NCBI RefSeq assembly: GCF_022869805.1
Contig: NZ_CP094974.1
Coordinates: 3,596,001-3,660,000 of the forward strand
Length of the DNA stretch: 64,000 bases
Direction: 5' to 3'
DNA from: Halosolutus halophilus
GTDB lineage: Archaea > Halobacteriota > Halobacteria > Halobacteriales > Natrialbaceae
A program made the translations under genes and the position numbers. Below, one piece after another: positions 9,346 to 18,247 of this stretch. The notes beneath the pieces were generated by a model. It was not told the DNA's origin and searched no databases. It saw nothing but the letters and a program-made list of their open reading frames with translations. Within the stretch, counting starts at the first letter, position 1; every line of letters starts with the position of its first letter.

Positions 9346-10863
9346 ATGGGGCGGGTGGTCCGACGCGATCGACCTGACGACCGTCGATCCGACGAGACAG
9401 GGGAGTACAGTTCGGAGGGATCGGCGTCCGGGATCGGGAGCCGTGGCCAGGTCCACGTCCTCGGGATGGTTCTGCTCGTAGGAGCCGTCGCGGTCGCGAG
9501 CGTCGGAATCGTGCTCCTCGGCTCGACCGCGCTCGACACGCGGGAGACGGCGGTCGAAACCGAACGCGCCGAGGAATCGCTGCTCGAATTCACCCACGCC
9601 GCGGAGACGGCCGCCGTAACCGGGCAGCGATCGTCGTCCGTCTCCCTCGGCCCCTTCGATCACGGCTCCGTCGAGACGACTCCGGACGACGGCCGCGTGC
9701 GCGTCACGCACGTCACCGACTCCGAAGCGGTGCTGTACGACGCCTCGCTCGGCACGGTGGCGTACGTCGACGGCGATACCGAGATTGCCTACCAGGGCGG
9801 CGGACTGTGGCGACGCGAGGGGAACGGCACCGTCCTGCTTTCCGACCCAGCCGTCGACTACCGGGACGGAACGCTCACGATTCCCGTCGTCCGCGTCACC
9901 GGAGACGGCGTCCAGGGCCGGTCGATCGACGCTTCGGTGACCCGATCGCGGTCCCCGACGAGGATCGACCTCCCCGATCACGACGCCGCTCGGGGGCACG
10001 CGACCGGCGACCTCCGGATCGAGATCGAGAGCGCGTACTGCGACGGCTGGGAGCGGGAACTCGAGGCGACGGTTCCGGGGAGCGTCGTCGAACGCTGTTC
10101 GGACGGGCAGCCAGGACGCGTGCGGATCGAACTGGCCGTCCCGCGGACGATCGATCCCGTCGACAGCGCCGTCGTCGCTCACGAGATCGATATCCATCGA
10201 AACGCACCGCCGATCGAGGGCGACGTGCGAACCGGTGCCGTCGACGAGGATCGGGTCAACGGGAGCGTGATCGACGCCGGGTACGAGTATCCGTCGGTCG
10301 ACGGACGGGTCGCCGAACTCGTCGACCGCTGCGAGGACCAGGGGTTCGAGGACCTTCCCGACGAGGTAACCGAGCCCGGACGGTACTGCGTCGACTCGAT
10401 CGACGACGCCCACACGTTCGACACCGCTGCGGGAGACATCGAGGTGGTCGTCCGCGACTCGATCGGCGACCCGAACTACCGGGACGAGTTGCGGTTCGAG
10501 GGGGAGAACGACCTGACGATCTACGTCGACGGCGACCTCTCGGCGCGCGGCAACGCCGTGATCGGGAACGAGTCCGACCCGTCCCGGACGCGCCTGCTGT
10601 TCTCCGCCGACGGGACCGCGACGACCGCGAACGGCGACCCGACGATTGCGGCGCTGCTCTACGCGCCGGATTCGACCGTCTCCCTCCAGGGCAATCCGAC
10701 GATCGACGGGAGTATCGTCGCCGAACGGGTCGAGATCGACAATATCGAACCCGGCGTGGTCCGGTACGACGATCGGATCGCCGGGGTCGGCCTCGCTCCC
10801 GGTCCCGGACCGCGCCTCCGCTATCTCGATGCGACCGCGTACGAACTCTCGATCGACGACTGA
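9346..10863 (+). CDS. Pilin-like secreted protein (haloarchaeal DUF7289-type)
   Basis: A 505-residue protein. After a charged cytoplasmic N-terminus (about 33 residues) there is a prepilin-like stretch GQVHVLGMVLLVGAVAVASV, followed by a long extracellular region rich in Asp, Val and short beta-strand signatures. This architecture (RGQ-H followed by one TM helix) is common in haloarchaeal type IV pilin-like or DUF7289 proteins. The family name is from memory and not certain. The C-terminal third has repeated NGDPTI/QGNPTIDGSI strands that resemble a right-handed beta-helix (polymer-forming/bactofilin-like) domain. Four cysteines in the ectodomain could form disulfides. It is probably membrane-anchored or part of a surface filament, and stands alone between two unrelated genes. 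Confidence 0.7.
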   Translation: MGRVVRRDRPDDRRSDETGEYSSEGSASGIGSRGQVHVLGMVLLVGAVAVASVGIVLLGSTALDTRETAVETERAEESLLEFTHAAETAAVTGQRSSSVSLGPFDHGSVETTPDDGRVRVTHVTDSEAVLYDASLGTVAYVDGDTEIAYQGGGLWRREGNGTVLLSDPAVDYRDGTLTIPVVRVTGDGVQGRSIDASVTRSRSPTRIDLPDHDAARGHATGDLRIEIESAYCDGWERELEATVPGSVVERCSDGQPGRVRIELAVPRTIDPVDSAVVAHEIDIHRNAPPIEGDVRTGAVDEDRVNGSVIDAGYEYPSVDGRVAELVDRCEDQGFEDLPDEVTEPGRYCVDSIDDAHTFDTAAGDIEVVVRDSIGDPNYRDELRFEGENDLTIYVDGDLSARGNAVIGNESDPSRTRLLFSADGTATTANGDPTIAALLYAPDSTVSLQGNPTIDGSIVAERVEIDNIEPGVVRYDDRIAGVGLAPGPGPRLRYLDATAYELSIDD

Positions 10864-10917
10864 TCCGAGGTCGGCCACATCGACGGCGCGTATCGACCGG
10901 CTCGATCGGCTGCGGCG

Positions 10918-11697
10918 TTACTTCGTCGGAGCACCTCTTCGCCAGCGGTGAGCGTAGATCCGGGGGAGAGCGTCGACTCTCGCCTGTCGGACGCTCTGCG
11001 GGACCGTCGACACTCTCGTGGAGACGCTGGCCGGGAGCGGGCCGTACGGGAGCGTCGAGACCGCCGTCGGGTTCTTCGAAATCGGTTTCCGGCCGAGGTA
11101 GCCGGGACCGCGTTGCGTCGACTCGTACAGGTCCTCGAACTTCGAATGGCCCTCGATAACCCCTTTACGAGCTGTTTTTGCGCCCTCTTTTACCTCCTGC
11201 TGGATCGCGGCGTTCGTCGCGTTGCCTTTCTCCTCCTCGCCGAACTTCCTGATCTCGGCCGCCGCTCTGGAGTCGCCGGAGGACCCGAGCGCATCGGGGC
11301 CGACGACGTCCTCGACTTCGGCCTTGAGCTGTCGGAGTTCCCTCTGGAAATCGACGAGATCGACGGTATTCCAGAGCTCTCGCAGTTTGATGGCGTGCCG
11401 GATCGTGCTGAAGTCCAGTGCCAGGTCAGGATCCTTCTCGCGGATCGCGTTCGGGAGTTCCTCCAGGTTGACGAGGTCTGGCAGGGCCGACACCTCGACG
11501 ACGTCCGGCAGCCGTTCGAGGTCGATCGTGTCCAGGAGATCCTCGACTTCTTCGACGACGTCCCACAGTTCCTTCGCCGTCGACGACAGCGTCTCGTCCG
11601 AGCCGTCGCCGTCCGTTTCGCGGAACAACCGCTCGATTCCAGCTTTGATTTGATCGGACAGTTGCTCGAAGTTGGTTGGGGACGTCGCCTGACTCAT
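10918..11697 (-). CDS. Hypothetical acidic helical protein
   Basis: A 259-residue soluble protein. Residues 5-150 are mostly charged amphipathic helix (SDQIKAGIERLFRETD, KELWDVVEEVEDLL) with repeated L-x-x-LP motifs (LERLPDVVEV, SALPDLVNLEELPN). The C-terminal 90 residues are basic and poor in acidic residues, ending RWRRGAPTK, which is unusual for a haloarchaeon. The ATG giving MSQATSP is chosen because a T-rich box (GTTTTGT) lies about 23-30 nt upstream. The longer in-frame extension has no promoter support. I do not recognise the family. The charge split (acidic N-half, basic C-half) is the notable feature. Confidence 0.65.
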   Translation of the reverse strand: MSQATSPTNFEQLSDQIKAGIERLFRETDGDGSDETLSSTAKELWDVVEEVEDLLDTIDLERLPDVVEVSALPDLVNLEELPNAIREKDPDLALDFSTIRHAIKLRELWNTVDLVDFQRELRQLKAEVEDVVGPDALGSSGDSRAAAEIRKFGEEEKGNATNAAIQQEVKEGAKTARKGVIEGHSKFEDLYESTQRGPGYLGRKPISKNPTAVSTLPYGPLPASVSTRVSTVPQSVRQARVDALPRIYAHRWRRGAPTK

Positions 11698-11794
11698 ACA
11701 GGAAGTAGGCGGTACCGGGACAAAACGAGCGTGCTTGCCGAGCAGTAACGGATCCATCACGTCGGCGGACGAAATCGGGTCGAGAGGCCGTCAG

Positions 11795-12703
11795 TTAGAC
11801 GCCCCGGCCCTGCAACTGCTCTTCTTCGGGCAGGTCGACGTTCGCGTCGCCTTTCATTCCCTTGCCGAGGTTCTTCGAGATTTCGGCGAGCGCCTCGGGA
11901 TCGTCCCAGTTGTTGGTCGCCTCGACGATCGCCTCTGCCATCTCCGGCGGGTGCTCGGCACCGAAGATGCCGCTGCCGACGAAGATGCCGTCGCACTCGT
12001 GGTGCATCATGAGCGCGGCGTCGGCCGGCGTCGCGATGCCGCCGGCGGCGAAGTTCACGACCGGGAGTCGGCCCATCTCGGCGGTCTCGTGGACCAGCTC
12101 TGCGGGCGCTTCGATCTCGCGGGCGTAGGCCTCCCGTTCCTCGTGGGTCAACCCCGCCAACTCGCGGATGGCGCCCTTGATCGTCCGCTGGTGGTGGACG
12201 GCCTGGTTGACGTCGCCCGTTCCGGCCTCACCCTTGGTGCGGATCATCGCCGCGCCCTCGTTGATCCGGCGCAGGGCTTCGCCGAGGTCGCGAGCGCCAC
12301 AGACGAACGGGGCCGTGAAGTCCCGTTTGTCGATGTGGTAGGCGTCGTCGGCGGGAGTCAGGACTTCCGACTCGTCGATCATGTCGACGCCGACGGCCTC
12401 GAGAATCTGGGCCTCCTTGGTGTGACCGATCCGGGCCTTGCCCATCACCGGGATCGAGACCTCGTCGACGATCGCCTCGACGTCGGCGGGATCGGCCATC
12501 CGGGCGACGCCCCCGCGCTTGCGGATGTCCGCCGGGACCGCTTCCAGGGCCATGACGGCGACCGCACCTGCGTCTTCGGCGATGCGGGCCTGTTCCCTGT
12601 CGACGACGTCCATGATAACGCCGCCCTTCTGCATCCGGGCGAACCCTCGCTTGACGAGATCCGTCCCGCGTCGCAATTCCTCCAGATCGGTATCTTCGGC
12701 CAT
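11795..12703 (-). CDS. pdxS: Pyridoxal 5'-phosphate synthase, synthase subunit PdxS
   Basis: A 302-residue (beta/alpha)8 enzyme that makes PLP from ribose 5-phosphate, glyceraldehyde 3-phosphate and ammonia supplied by the glutaminase PdxT. The two catalytic lysines are visible: K89 in [10 protein letters not shown] and K157 in [10 protein letters not shown]. Other family blocks are [26 protein letters not shown] and [17 protein letters not shown]. Length matches the family. The pdxT partner is not in this window. The gene is divergent from the DUF1405 protein, with 135 nt between the start codons. Confidence 0.97.
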   Translation of the reverse strand: MAEDTDLEELRRGTDLVKRGFARMQKGGVIMDVVDREQARIAEDAGAVAVMALEAVPADIRKRGGVARMADPADVEAIVDEVSIPVMGKARIGHTKEAQILEAVGVDMIDESEVLTPADDAYHIDKRDFTAPFVCGARDLGEALRRINEGAAMIRTKGEAGTGDVNQAVHHQRTIKGAIRELAGLTHEEREAYAREIEAPAELVHETAEMGRLPVVNFAAGGIATPADAALMMHHECDGIFVGSGIFGAEHPPEMAEAIVEATNNWDDPEALAEISKNLGKGMKGDANVDLPEEEQLQGRGV

Positions 12704-12838
12704 GCGGAGGCGTTAGGAACCACTGCACTTACGCGTGTCCTTTGTGGACGTGGGGCTTCGCGATCGACTCCGGCCCGGCGCCGGCCCCCGGCAATCGCTA
12801 TCGTTTTGGGTGTGCCCTTCGTCGCGCCGGACAACACG

Positions 12839-13540
12839 ATGTCCGCGTCGACCGGGATCCCCGATCGCGACCCGCTGCCGAGCTATCTCGCACCTGTGCC
12901 GAAGACGATCGAGGATCTCGGACTTCGGTTCGCGTGGCTCATCGTCGCGATCAACCTCGCGGGGACGGCCTTCGGCTTCTGGTACTACTCGGGCCAGTTC
13001 GCGACGACGGCGCCCGTGATGTGGCCGTGGGTCCCCGACAGCCCGATGGCGACGTTGCTCGTCGCGCTCGCGATCGCGGCGTGGAAACTCGGTCACGAAC
13101 AGCCCTGGCTGACTGCGCTGGCGTTCTTCGGAAATATCATCCTCGGACTGTGGACCCCCTACACGCTGCTGGTCTTCTCCGAGACCTACGCCGCGCAGAC
13201 CCACCCGCTGATGTACCAGTTCCTCTTCTGGAGTCACCTCGCGATGGTCGTCCAGGCCTACGTCCTCCACCGGATCACGGACTTCCCCGTCTGGGGGGTC
13301 GCCGCCGCGCTCGCCTGGTACACGAGCAACCTCCTCGTCGACTACTTCGTTCCGATCGTCGGCGAACCACATCACACGATCCTTCCCGTCCCGCGCGACG
13401 AACCGATGTTCCTCGCGGCCGACGCGCTGGGCGTCGTCGGCGCGGGCGAAGTCACGTTTACGTTGCTCGCGTGTTTCCTCGCGCTCGCGACGCGGGTCAA
13501 AAAGTGTGAAGCGGCTCGACCGCAGGGCGCCGACGGCTGA
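12839..13540 (+). CDS. DUF1405 family membrane protein
   Basis: A 233-residue polytopic protein with about six membrane segments. It matches DUF1405 in layout: an N-terminal TM with FGFWYYSGQF, then WVPDSP before TM2, then KLGHEQPWL and HRITDFP loops. The function of DUF1405 is unknown. The frame is open for more than 1 kb upstream, but the family N-terminus and divergence from pdxS place the start at this ATG. The C-terminus is basic. Its 3' end is convergent with a small wHTH gene. Confidence 0.82.
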   Translation: MSASTGIPDRDPLPSYLAPVPKTIEDLGLRFAWLIVAINLAGTAFGFWYYSGQFATTAPVMWPWVPDSPMATLLVALAIAAWKLGHEQPWLTALAFFGNIILGLWTPYTLLVFSETYAAQTHPLMYQFLFWSHLAMVVQAYVLHRITDFPVWGVAAALAWYTSNLLVDYFVPIVGEPHHTILPVPRDEPMFLAADALGVVGAGEVTFTLLACFLALATRVKKCEAARPQGADG

Positions 13541-13579
13541 CGTCCGGCGGACCCGGTGCTCTCGCGTCGCGATCCGTGA

Positions 13580-13930
13580 CTACGTGTGGTGCTGTGCGAG
13601 TTCGAGGTACGGATCGAGGTCCGCCGCGGCCGCGCGCCGCTCGATCGTTCCGGCCGCCCGATCGTACCGGACGACTCCCGAATCGATCAGTTTCGGCAGG
13701 TGCGTGTGGTGGAAGGCGGTCGTGATCGCAGCGAGTCGTTCGCGCGTCGGACCACCGTCCCGGTGGGCGAGTTGTGCGGTGACGTCGTCGATCGACACCG
13801 CCCCGACTTTCTGGGACAGGTAGTACAGCGCTGCCCGGCGCTGTTCGTCGAGCAACAACTCGAACACCGTGTCCACGGGGAGCGTTGCGTGGCCGGACGA
13901 AGTTTCTGCGTTGGAGATATCGGTCTTCAT
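13580..13930 (-). CDS. Small winged-helix protein (DUF7344-type)
   Basis: A 116-residue one-domain protein. The pattern VDTVFELLLDEQRRAALYYL, then SIDDVTAQLAHRD and HTHLPKLIDSGVVRYD, matches the small haloarchaeal winged-helix domain named DUF7344, often a regulator or output domain. The recognition helix should fall near TRERLAAITTAFHHTHLPKL. A strong AT-rich TATA-like element (minus-strand CTATATTTAA) lies about 106-115 nt upstream of the ATG, implying a longer 5' leader of about 80 nt. The only closer sequence is GC-rich. Confidence 0.78.
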   Translation of the reverse strand: MKTDISNAETSSGHATLPVDTVFELLLDEQRRAALYYLSQKVGAVSIDDVTAQLAHRDGGPTRERLAAITTAFHHTHLPKLIDSGVVRYDRAAGTIERRAAAADLDPYLELAQHHT

Positions 13931-14278
13931 GGGTGCTCTGTACTCGGCTTACACGGCTCCGGACGACCCGTCGACTCACGGCGACTTCAGCAGAGCACAC
14001 CGCTCGATTGGTCACTCTGGACATCAATCTTCCGTTAAATATAGGATAGTATGGCTGTTTTCCGGACAAATACTCGTCGTCTGGTGAACGAGACGGTGTA
14101 GACACAATAATAGTCCATTACTCGGCACAGCAGTCCACTGATCGCACCGTCACTGCTGGACCTCAACTGCGACGGAACCTCGAAATCGGACGGGGGCACG
14201 TCGGCAATCCCGACGGGGATCGATCCGGTCGAACGAACGGGCCGGTCAGCCCACGGTTGGGCGTCGGAACCGTCGCCG
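13931..14278. other. Intergenic region between wHTH gene and valS
   Basis: This holds the upstream region of the wHTH gene. A conspicuous AT-rich patch around 14030-14060 contains the TATA-like TTAAATATAG, likely the minus-strand promoter. The remainder (14100-14278) is downstream of valS. No credible gene was seen on either strand. Apparent open frames here are shadows of flanking GC-rich sequence. Confidence 0.5.
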
Positions 14279-16942
14279 CTACTCGAGGATCACGACCGCG
14301 GACTCGGTCTCGAGCATCTCGCCGTCGCCCGAGTACGTGCGCTCGAGTTCGACCTCGAAGAGGTCGTCGTCGAGTTCCTCGCCGGCGACCCGGAGGACGC
14401 CCGCGTCCTGATCGATCTCGTACTCGCCGCTCTCGATGCCGGCGTCGATTTCGCCGACCTTCGAGCCGTACTTCGGACCGAGCGTCGAATAGTCGAGGTC
14501 GATCGAGGCGACCTCGGTCGAGATTTCGGGTTCCTCGTCGAGCAGGGTCAGTTCCCGGACGTGCATCACGTTCTGAATCGCGTCCTCGAAGCCCTCCACG
14601 GGTCCGTAGACCGAGACGGATTCGAGGTCGGCGTTCAGCGGCAACTGGTTCTCGCTCTTGTGCCGCCGAAGCGCGGAGATGACCTCCATCGCCGTCTCGC
14701 CGGCCGCGAGATCGGCCTCGTATCCCAGGGGTTCTGGCCAGTCGCGGGTGTGAATGCTGTCGAGGTCCTCGGCCTCCGTGTCCGCGTAAACCGTCTGCCA
14801 GATCTCCTCCGTCACGTGCGGCAGGAACGGGGCCCACAGTTCGAGGAACGTCCGGTGGGCCGTCCGCAGCGCGTACTGCGTCGAGGGGTTGTCCTCGCGG
14901 CCCTTGGCGATCTCGAGGTAGTCGTCGCAGAAGGTGTTCCAGAAGAACGTCCGCAGCCGATCGCGGGCCTTCGCGAACTCGTAGTCCTCGAACTGGGACG
15001 TGAGCTCATCGATGGCGTCGTCTAACTCTGCGAGGAGCCAGCGATCGATCGCCTCGAGTTCGTCGGGTTCCTCGGGCTCGGCGGGCGCGAGGGTGTCGAC
15101 GAGTTTCGAGGCGTTCCAGAGCTTGCGCAGGAGTTTCTCGCCCGCGGTCAGGTCCTTCTCCTGGTAGGGGAAGTCGTCGCCGACCGCCGCACTCGCGGCC
15201 CAGAACCGCACGGCGTCGACGGGGTACTCCGCGAGCACCGCGTCGGGTTCGACGACGTTCCCCTTCGACTTGGACATCTTCTCGCGGTTCTCGTCTAACA
15301 CGTGACCGTTGATCATCGTCGCGTCGAACGGCACCTCGCCGGTGTGCTCGTAGCACTTGACGATCGTGTGGAACAACCAGAACGAGATGATGTCGTGGCC
15401 CTGGGGACGGAGGTCGAACGGGTAGAGTTCGGGGTGTTCCATCGTGAACGCCTCCGCGTCGGCGTCCCAATCCCAGCCGGCGTTGATCAGCGGCGTGAGC
15501 GAGGAGGTCGCCCACGTGTCGAAGACGTCCTCTTCGGCCTCGAACTCGTCGTGGCCGCACTCGGGACAGGCGTCGACCGGCGGGTCGTCGCTCAGGGGAT
15601 CGACCGGCAGGTCCTCGCGATCGGCCACGATCTCGTGATCGCAGTCGGCGCAGTACCAGACCGGGAACGGGATCCCCGAGTCGCGCTGGCGCGAGATCAG
15701 CCAGTCCCACTCCAGCCCTTCGATCCAGTGGCGGTAGCGGGTGAACATCTTCTCGGGGTACCAGTCCATCTCCCGGCCGGCCTCGAGGTACTCCTCCTTG
15801 TGGTCCAGGATCTCGACGTACCACTGCTTGGAGACGCGGAACTCGACGGGGGTCTCGCAGCGCTCGTGGACCTGCACCGTGTGGGAGATTTCCCACCGAT
15901 CGCGCAGGGCACCCTCGTCGTCCAGATCCTCGACGATCGCCTCGCGGGCCTCTTCGGTCGAGAGTCCCTCGTACTCGCCGGCGAGGTCGGTCATCGTCGC
16001 GGACTCGTCGATCGCCACTCTCAGCGGCAGGTCGTGGGCCTGGTACCACTCGATGTCCTTCTGGTCGCCGAAGGTACAGCACATGACGATCCCGCTGCCT
16101 TTCTCCATGTCGACGCGGTCGTCCGCGATGATCGGCACTTCCTGGCCGAAGATCGGGATACGAGCCGTCTCGCCGACGAGGTCCTGGTTCTCGTCGTCGT
16201 CGGGGTGGACGAAGACGGAGACGCAGGCGGGCAACAGTTCGGGGCGCGTCGTCGAGATGACGAACTCCTCGCGCGGCGCATCGTCGCCGACGACCTCGAA
16301 CGCGATGTCGTTGAAGTGCGAGCCCCGCTCGTCGTCCTCCATCTCGACCTGCGAGATGGCCGTCTCGCACTCGGGACACCAGATCGCGGGAGCCTTCTTG
16401 CGGTACTCCCGGCCCTTCTCGTAGAGGTCGAGGAAGGACAGTTGCGAGATCCGCTGGACGCGCGGTTCGATCGTCTTGTAGGTGTTCGACCAGTCGATCG
16501 AACACCCGAGTCCCTGCATCTTCTCCGTAAACTCGGCCTCGTACTCCTGGCAGACCTCGCGACAGAGGTTCTGGAACTCGCGGCGCTCGTAGTCCTGGTG
16601 GCGGATGTCCAGTTCCTTCTCGGTCAGGCGCTCGCTCGCGATCCCGTTGTCGTCGTAGCCGAACGGGAACAGGACCTCGCCGTCGGCCATTCGCTGGAAG
16701 CGCGCGGCGAAGTCCTGCAGCGTGTGACCGTAGAGGTGGCCCATGTGCAGGCTGCCCGACACCGTCGGCGGCGGCGTGTCGATCGCGTAGACGGTGTTGG
16801 GGTCCCGTTCGGCGTCGCCCTCGTAGGCGTAGACCTCCTCGTCGACCCACCGTTCCTGCCAGCGGGATTCGACCGTGTCGGGGTCGTAGCCCCCCTCGAG
16901 GCTCGGTTCGTCGCGGTCCTGTTCGGGTGCGTCCATACTCAT
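14279..16942 (-). CDS. valS: Valine--tRNA ligase
   Basis: An 887-residue class I aminoacyl-tRNA synthetase that charges tRNA-Val in the cytosol. The HIGH motif appears as HMGH at 66-69 (within TVSGSLHMGHLYGH) and KMSKS is intact near residue 553. The editing (CP1) domain, the zinc-like cysteine clusters (CPECE, CADCDHE, CPECGH) and the anticodon-binding domain follow in the expected order. The start is either MSMDAPEQ (used here) or MDAPEQ two codons later. A minus-strand GGTGAG motif lies just upstream of both and does not discriminate well. The open frame upstream of this point lacks homology. Transcribed alone. Confidence 0.97.
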   Translation of the reverse strand: MSMDAPEQDRDEPSLEGGYDPDTVESRWQERWVDEEVYAYEGDAERDPNTVYAIDTPPPTVSGSLHMGHLYGHTLQDFAARFQRMADGEVLFPFGYDDNGIASERLTEKELDIRHQDYERREFQNLCREVCQEYEAEFTEKMQGLGCSIDWSNTYKTIEPRVQRISQLSFLDLYEKGREYRKKAPAIWCPECETAISQVEMEDDERGSHFNDIAFEVVGDDAPREEFVISTTRPELLPACVSVFVHPDDDENQDLVGETARIPIFGQEVPIIADDRVDMEKGSGIVMCCTFGDQKDIEWYQAHDLPLRVAIDESATMTDLAGEYEGLSTEEAREAIVEDLDDEGALRDRWEISHTVQVHERCETPVEFRVSKQWYVEILDHKEEYLEAGREMDWYPEKMFTRYRHWIEGLEWDWLISRQRDSGIPFPVWYCADCDHEIVADREDLPVDPLSDDPPVDACPECGHDEFEAEEDVFDTWATSSLTPLINAGWDWDADAEAFTMEHPELYPFDLRPQGHDIISFWLFHTIVKCYEHTGEVPFDATMINGHVLDENREKMSKSKGNVVEPDAVLAEYPVDAVRFWAASAAVGDDFPYQEKDLTAGEKLLRKLWNASKLVDTLAPAEPEEPDELEAIDRWLLAELDDAIDELTSQFEDYEFAKARDRLRTFFWNTFCDDYLEIAKGREDNPSTQYALRTAHRTFLELWAPFLPHVTEEIWQTVYADTEAEDLDSIHTRDWPEPLGYEADLAAGETAMEVISALRRHKSENQLPLNADLESVSVYGPVEGFEDAIQNVMHVRELTLLDEEPEISTEVASIDLDYSTLGPKYGSKVGEIDAGIESGEYEIDQDAGVLRVAGEELDDDLFEVELERTYSGDGEMLETESAVVILE

Positions 16943-17307
16943 GTTCTCACCGCCCGGCGCGGGCGTCGTCGGTGCGTCGGTGCGATACGCAGGTGGTCGG
17001 TATTCATAGCTACTACTGGCCCTTGATCGGTGAATTCTGATCGGCGACAATACATCCGTCGAAACGGGGTTGGAAATGCGGGGCTATGGGGCCCCTACGA
17101 AAACCGTGTCGCGTGGGCCGGCGAACGCGGCCGTGGCCGCGCCGACGCGGGTCATGGTGCCGTGTAGGATCGATACGATGTTAGTTGTTTCGTCGTCGGC
17201 GTCGTCGTCACCGGGTCGTCGACGCTGGATCGGGGACTGCGACGGCGTTTGGGAGTCGGTGATCCGTCTCCGAACAGTTATTTCGCTTCCAGAGCGATGA
17301 CCGACCG
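16943..17307. other. Intergenic region upstream of valS
   Basis: It contains the valS leader, with GGTGAG close to the start and an AT-rich GCTATGAATA about 65 nt upstream on the minus strand. It also contains the probable promoter (TTATTTCG near 17279) of the following small membrane protein. A short minus-strand open frame ending near 17084 (residues ATAAFAGPRDTVFVGAP) has good codon bias but no promoter or recognisable start, so it is not called. Confidence 0.4.
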
Positions 17308-17517
17308 ATGCTCCCCGCCAACGGAATTCACGGATACGTCGGCGTTCAGGCCGCGTTTTACGCGTACGTGGCACTCACGCTCGGGATCACGATCGGGCTC
17401 CGGTGGCTGGGCGTCCCGACGAACCTGGCGGTCGTCGCGTTTCTCGTGGTCGGGGCCGTGCTCCTGGTGCCGTTCTGGCCGCTGTTCGCCGAACACCATC
17501 CGGAACACGCCGATTGA
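17308..17517 (+). CDS. Small two-TM membrane protein
   Basis: A 69-residue protein with two hydrophobic helices (about 12-31 and 38-58) separated by a short RWLGVPTN turn and ending in an acidic/His tail (FAEHHPEHAD). A TATA-like TTATTTC lies about 24-30 nt before the ATG, supporting a leaderless gene. The third-position GC and clean topology argue that it is real. The family was not recognised. Confidence 0.6.
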   Translation: MLPANGIHGYVGVQAAFYAYVALTLGITIGLRWLGVPTNLAVVAFLVVGAVLLVPFWPLFAEHHPEHAD

Positions 17518-17540
17518 GTCGACCCCGACACCGCAGTCGC

Positions 17541-18203
17541 CTACTCCTGCTCCGATCCCGACGTCTCCGTACCCAGGTGGATCACGGCCCGCGAATCGCT
17601 CACGTGGCTCACCTCGCCGTCGAGGTACGCCGCCAGCCGATCGAGAAAGCCCGCCTCCGCGTGGTGTTCGTCGGCCCTGACGAGCGTGATCCGATCGTGA
17701 CTCCGCGCGTCGTAGTCGCCCTGCATGATCACCGAGAATAGCTCTCGCGGGGTCACCGGTTCGCCGGCGTCCAGACGCGCGGCGATCCCCTCGAGGGTGG
17801 ACTCGACGGACGTCTCCACCTCGAACGTGACGTCGACGGAGACGCTCTCGTCCCGATCGGTCGCGGCGAGGAACTCCTCCGAACTCCTGATCGCGGGTTC
17901 GAGGACGTCCTCGAAGTCGACGCCGTACCGCTCCGTGCCGAGGTAGACGAAGGCGACCATTGCGCGGAGTCCGTCGAGGAAGGCGTCGTCCGTCGTCGTC
18001 GCCTCGAACACCTGCCGCCGATCCTTCGCCGGGAGGGTGTGCAACAGCAGGTCGAAGTCGAGCACCCCCGCGCGAATTCGCCGTCGGATCCGCGCCTCGG
18101 CGTTTCGCTTCGATTGCTCGTGGTCCATCTCCCGCTCGCCCAGCAGGTACGCCCGGTCGGCCGGACTGAGGACGCCCCGTTCGCGATCGATTTCCGTGTC
18201 CAT
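17541..18203 (-). CDS. Conserved hypothetical haloarchaeal protein
   Basis: A 220-residue soluble acidic protein. The N-terminal block (GVLSPADRAYLLGEREMDH, then RRRIRAGVLDFDLLLHTLP) looks like a conserved helical domain of a haloarchaeal family. The C-terminal part contains SRAVIHLGTETSGSEQE. No enzymatic motif is visible. The ATG giving MDTEIDRERG is preferred over an upstream in-frame GTG. It is divergent from the MMPL exporter with only 44 bp between start codons, so the two promoters must overlap. Confidence 0.7.
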   Translation of the reverse strand: MDTEIDRERGVLSPADRAYLLGEREMDHEQSKRNAEARIRRRIRAGVLDFDLLLHTLPAKDRRQVFEATTTDDAFLDGLRAMVAFVYLGTERYGVDFEDVLEPAIRSSEEFLAATDRDESVSVDVTFEVETSVESTLEGIAARLDAGEPVTPRELFSVIMQGDYDARSHDRITLVRADEHHAEAGFLDRLAAYLDGEVSHVSDSRAVIHLGTETSGSEQE

Positions 18204-18214
18204 AATCGATATCC

Positions 18215-18221
18215 GATTATA
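18215..18221 (+). promoter_or_regulatory. TATA box in the 44-bp divergent intergenic region
   Basis: GATTATA lies 27-33 nt upstream of the MMPL gene ATG. It gives a leaderless start for the plus-strand gene. On the minus strand the same AT patch lies only 12-18 nt before the ATG of the divergent gene, so how that gene is transcribed is not clear. Confidence 0.45.
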
Positions 18222-18247
18222 CGACACCGGTTTCCATCCGAAGCACT

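Noticed and set aside
11735-12838. Upstream extension of the DUF1405 frame
   Set aside because: It is antisense to pdxS and does not resemble a protein family; the conserved N-terminus begins at 12839.
17084-17374. Minus-strand 96-codon frame upstream of valS
   Set aside because: The C-terminal residues look plausible, but the N-terminal half is Arg-rich shadow and there is no promoter or start codon with support.
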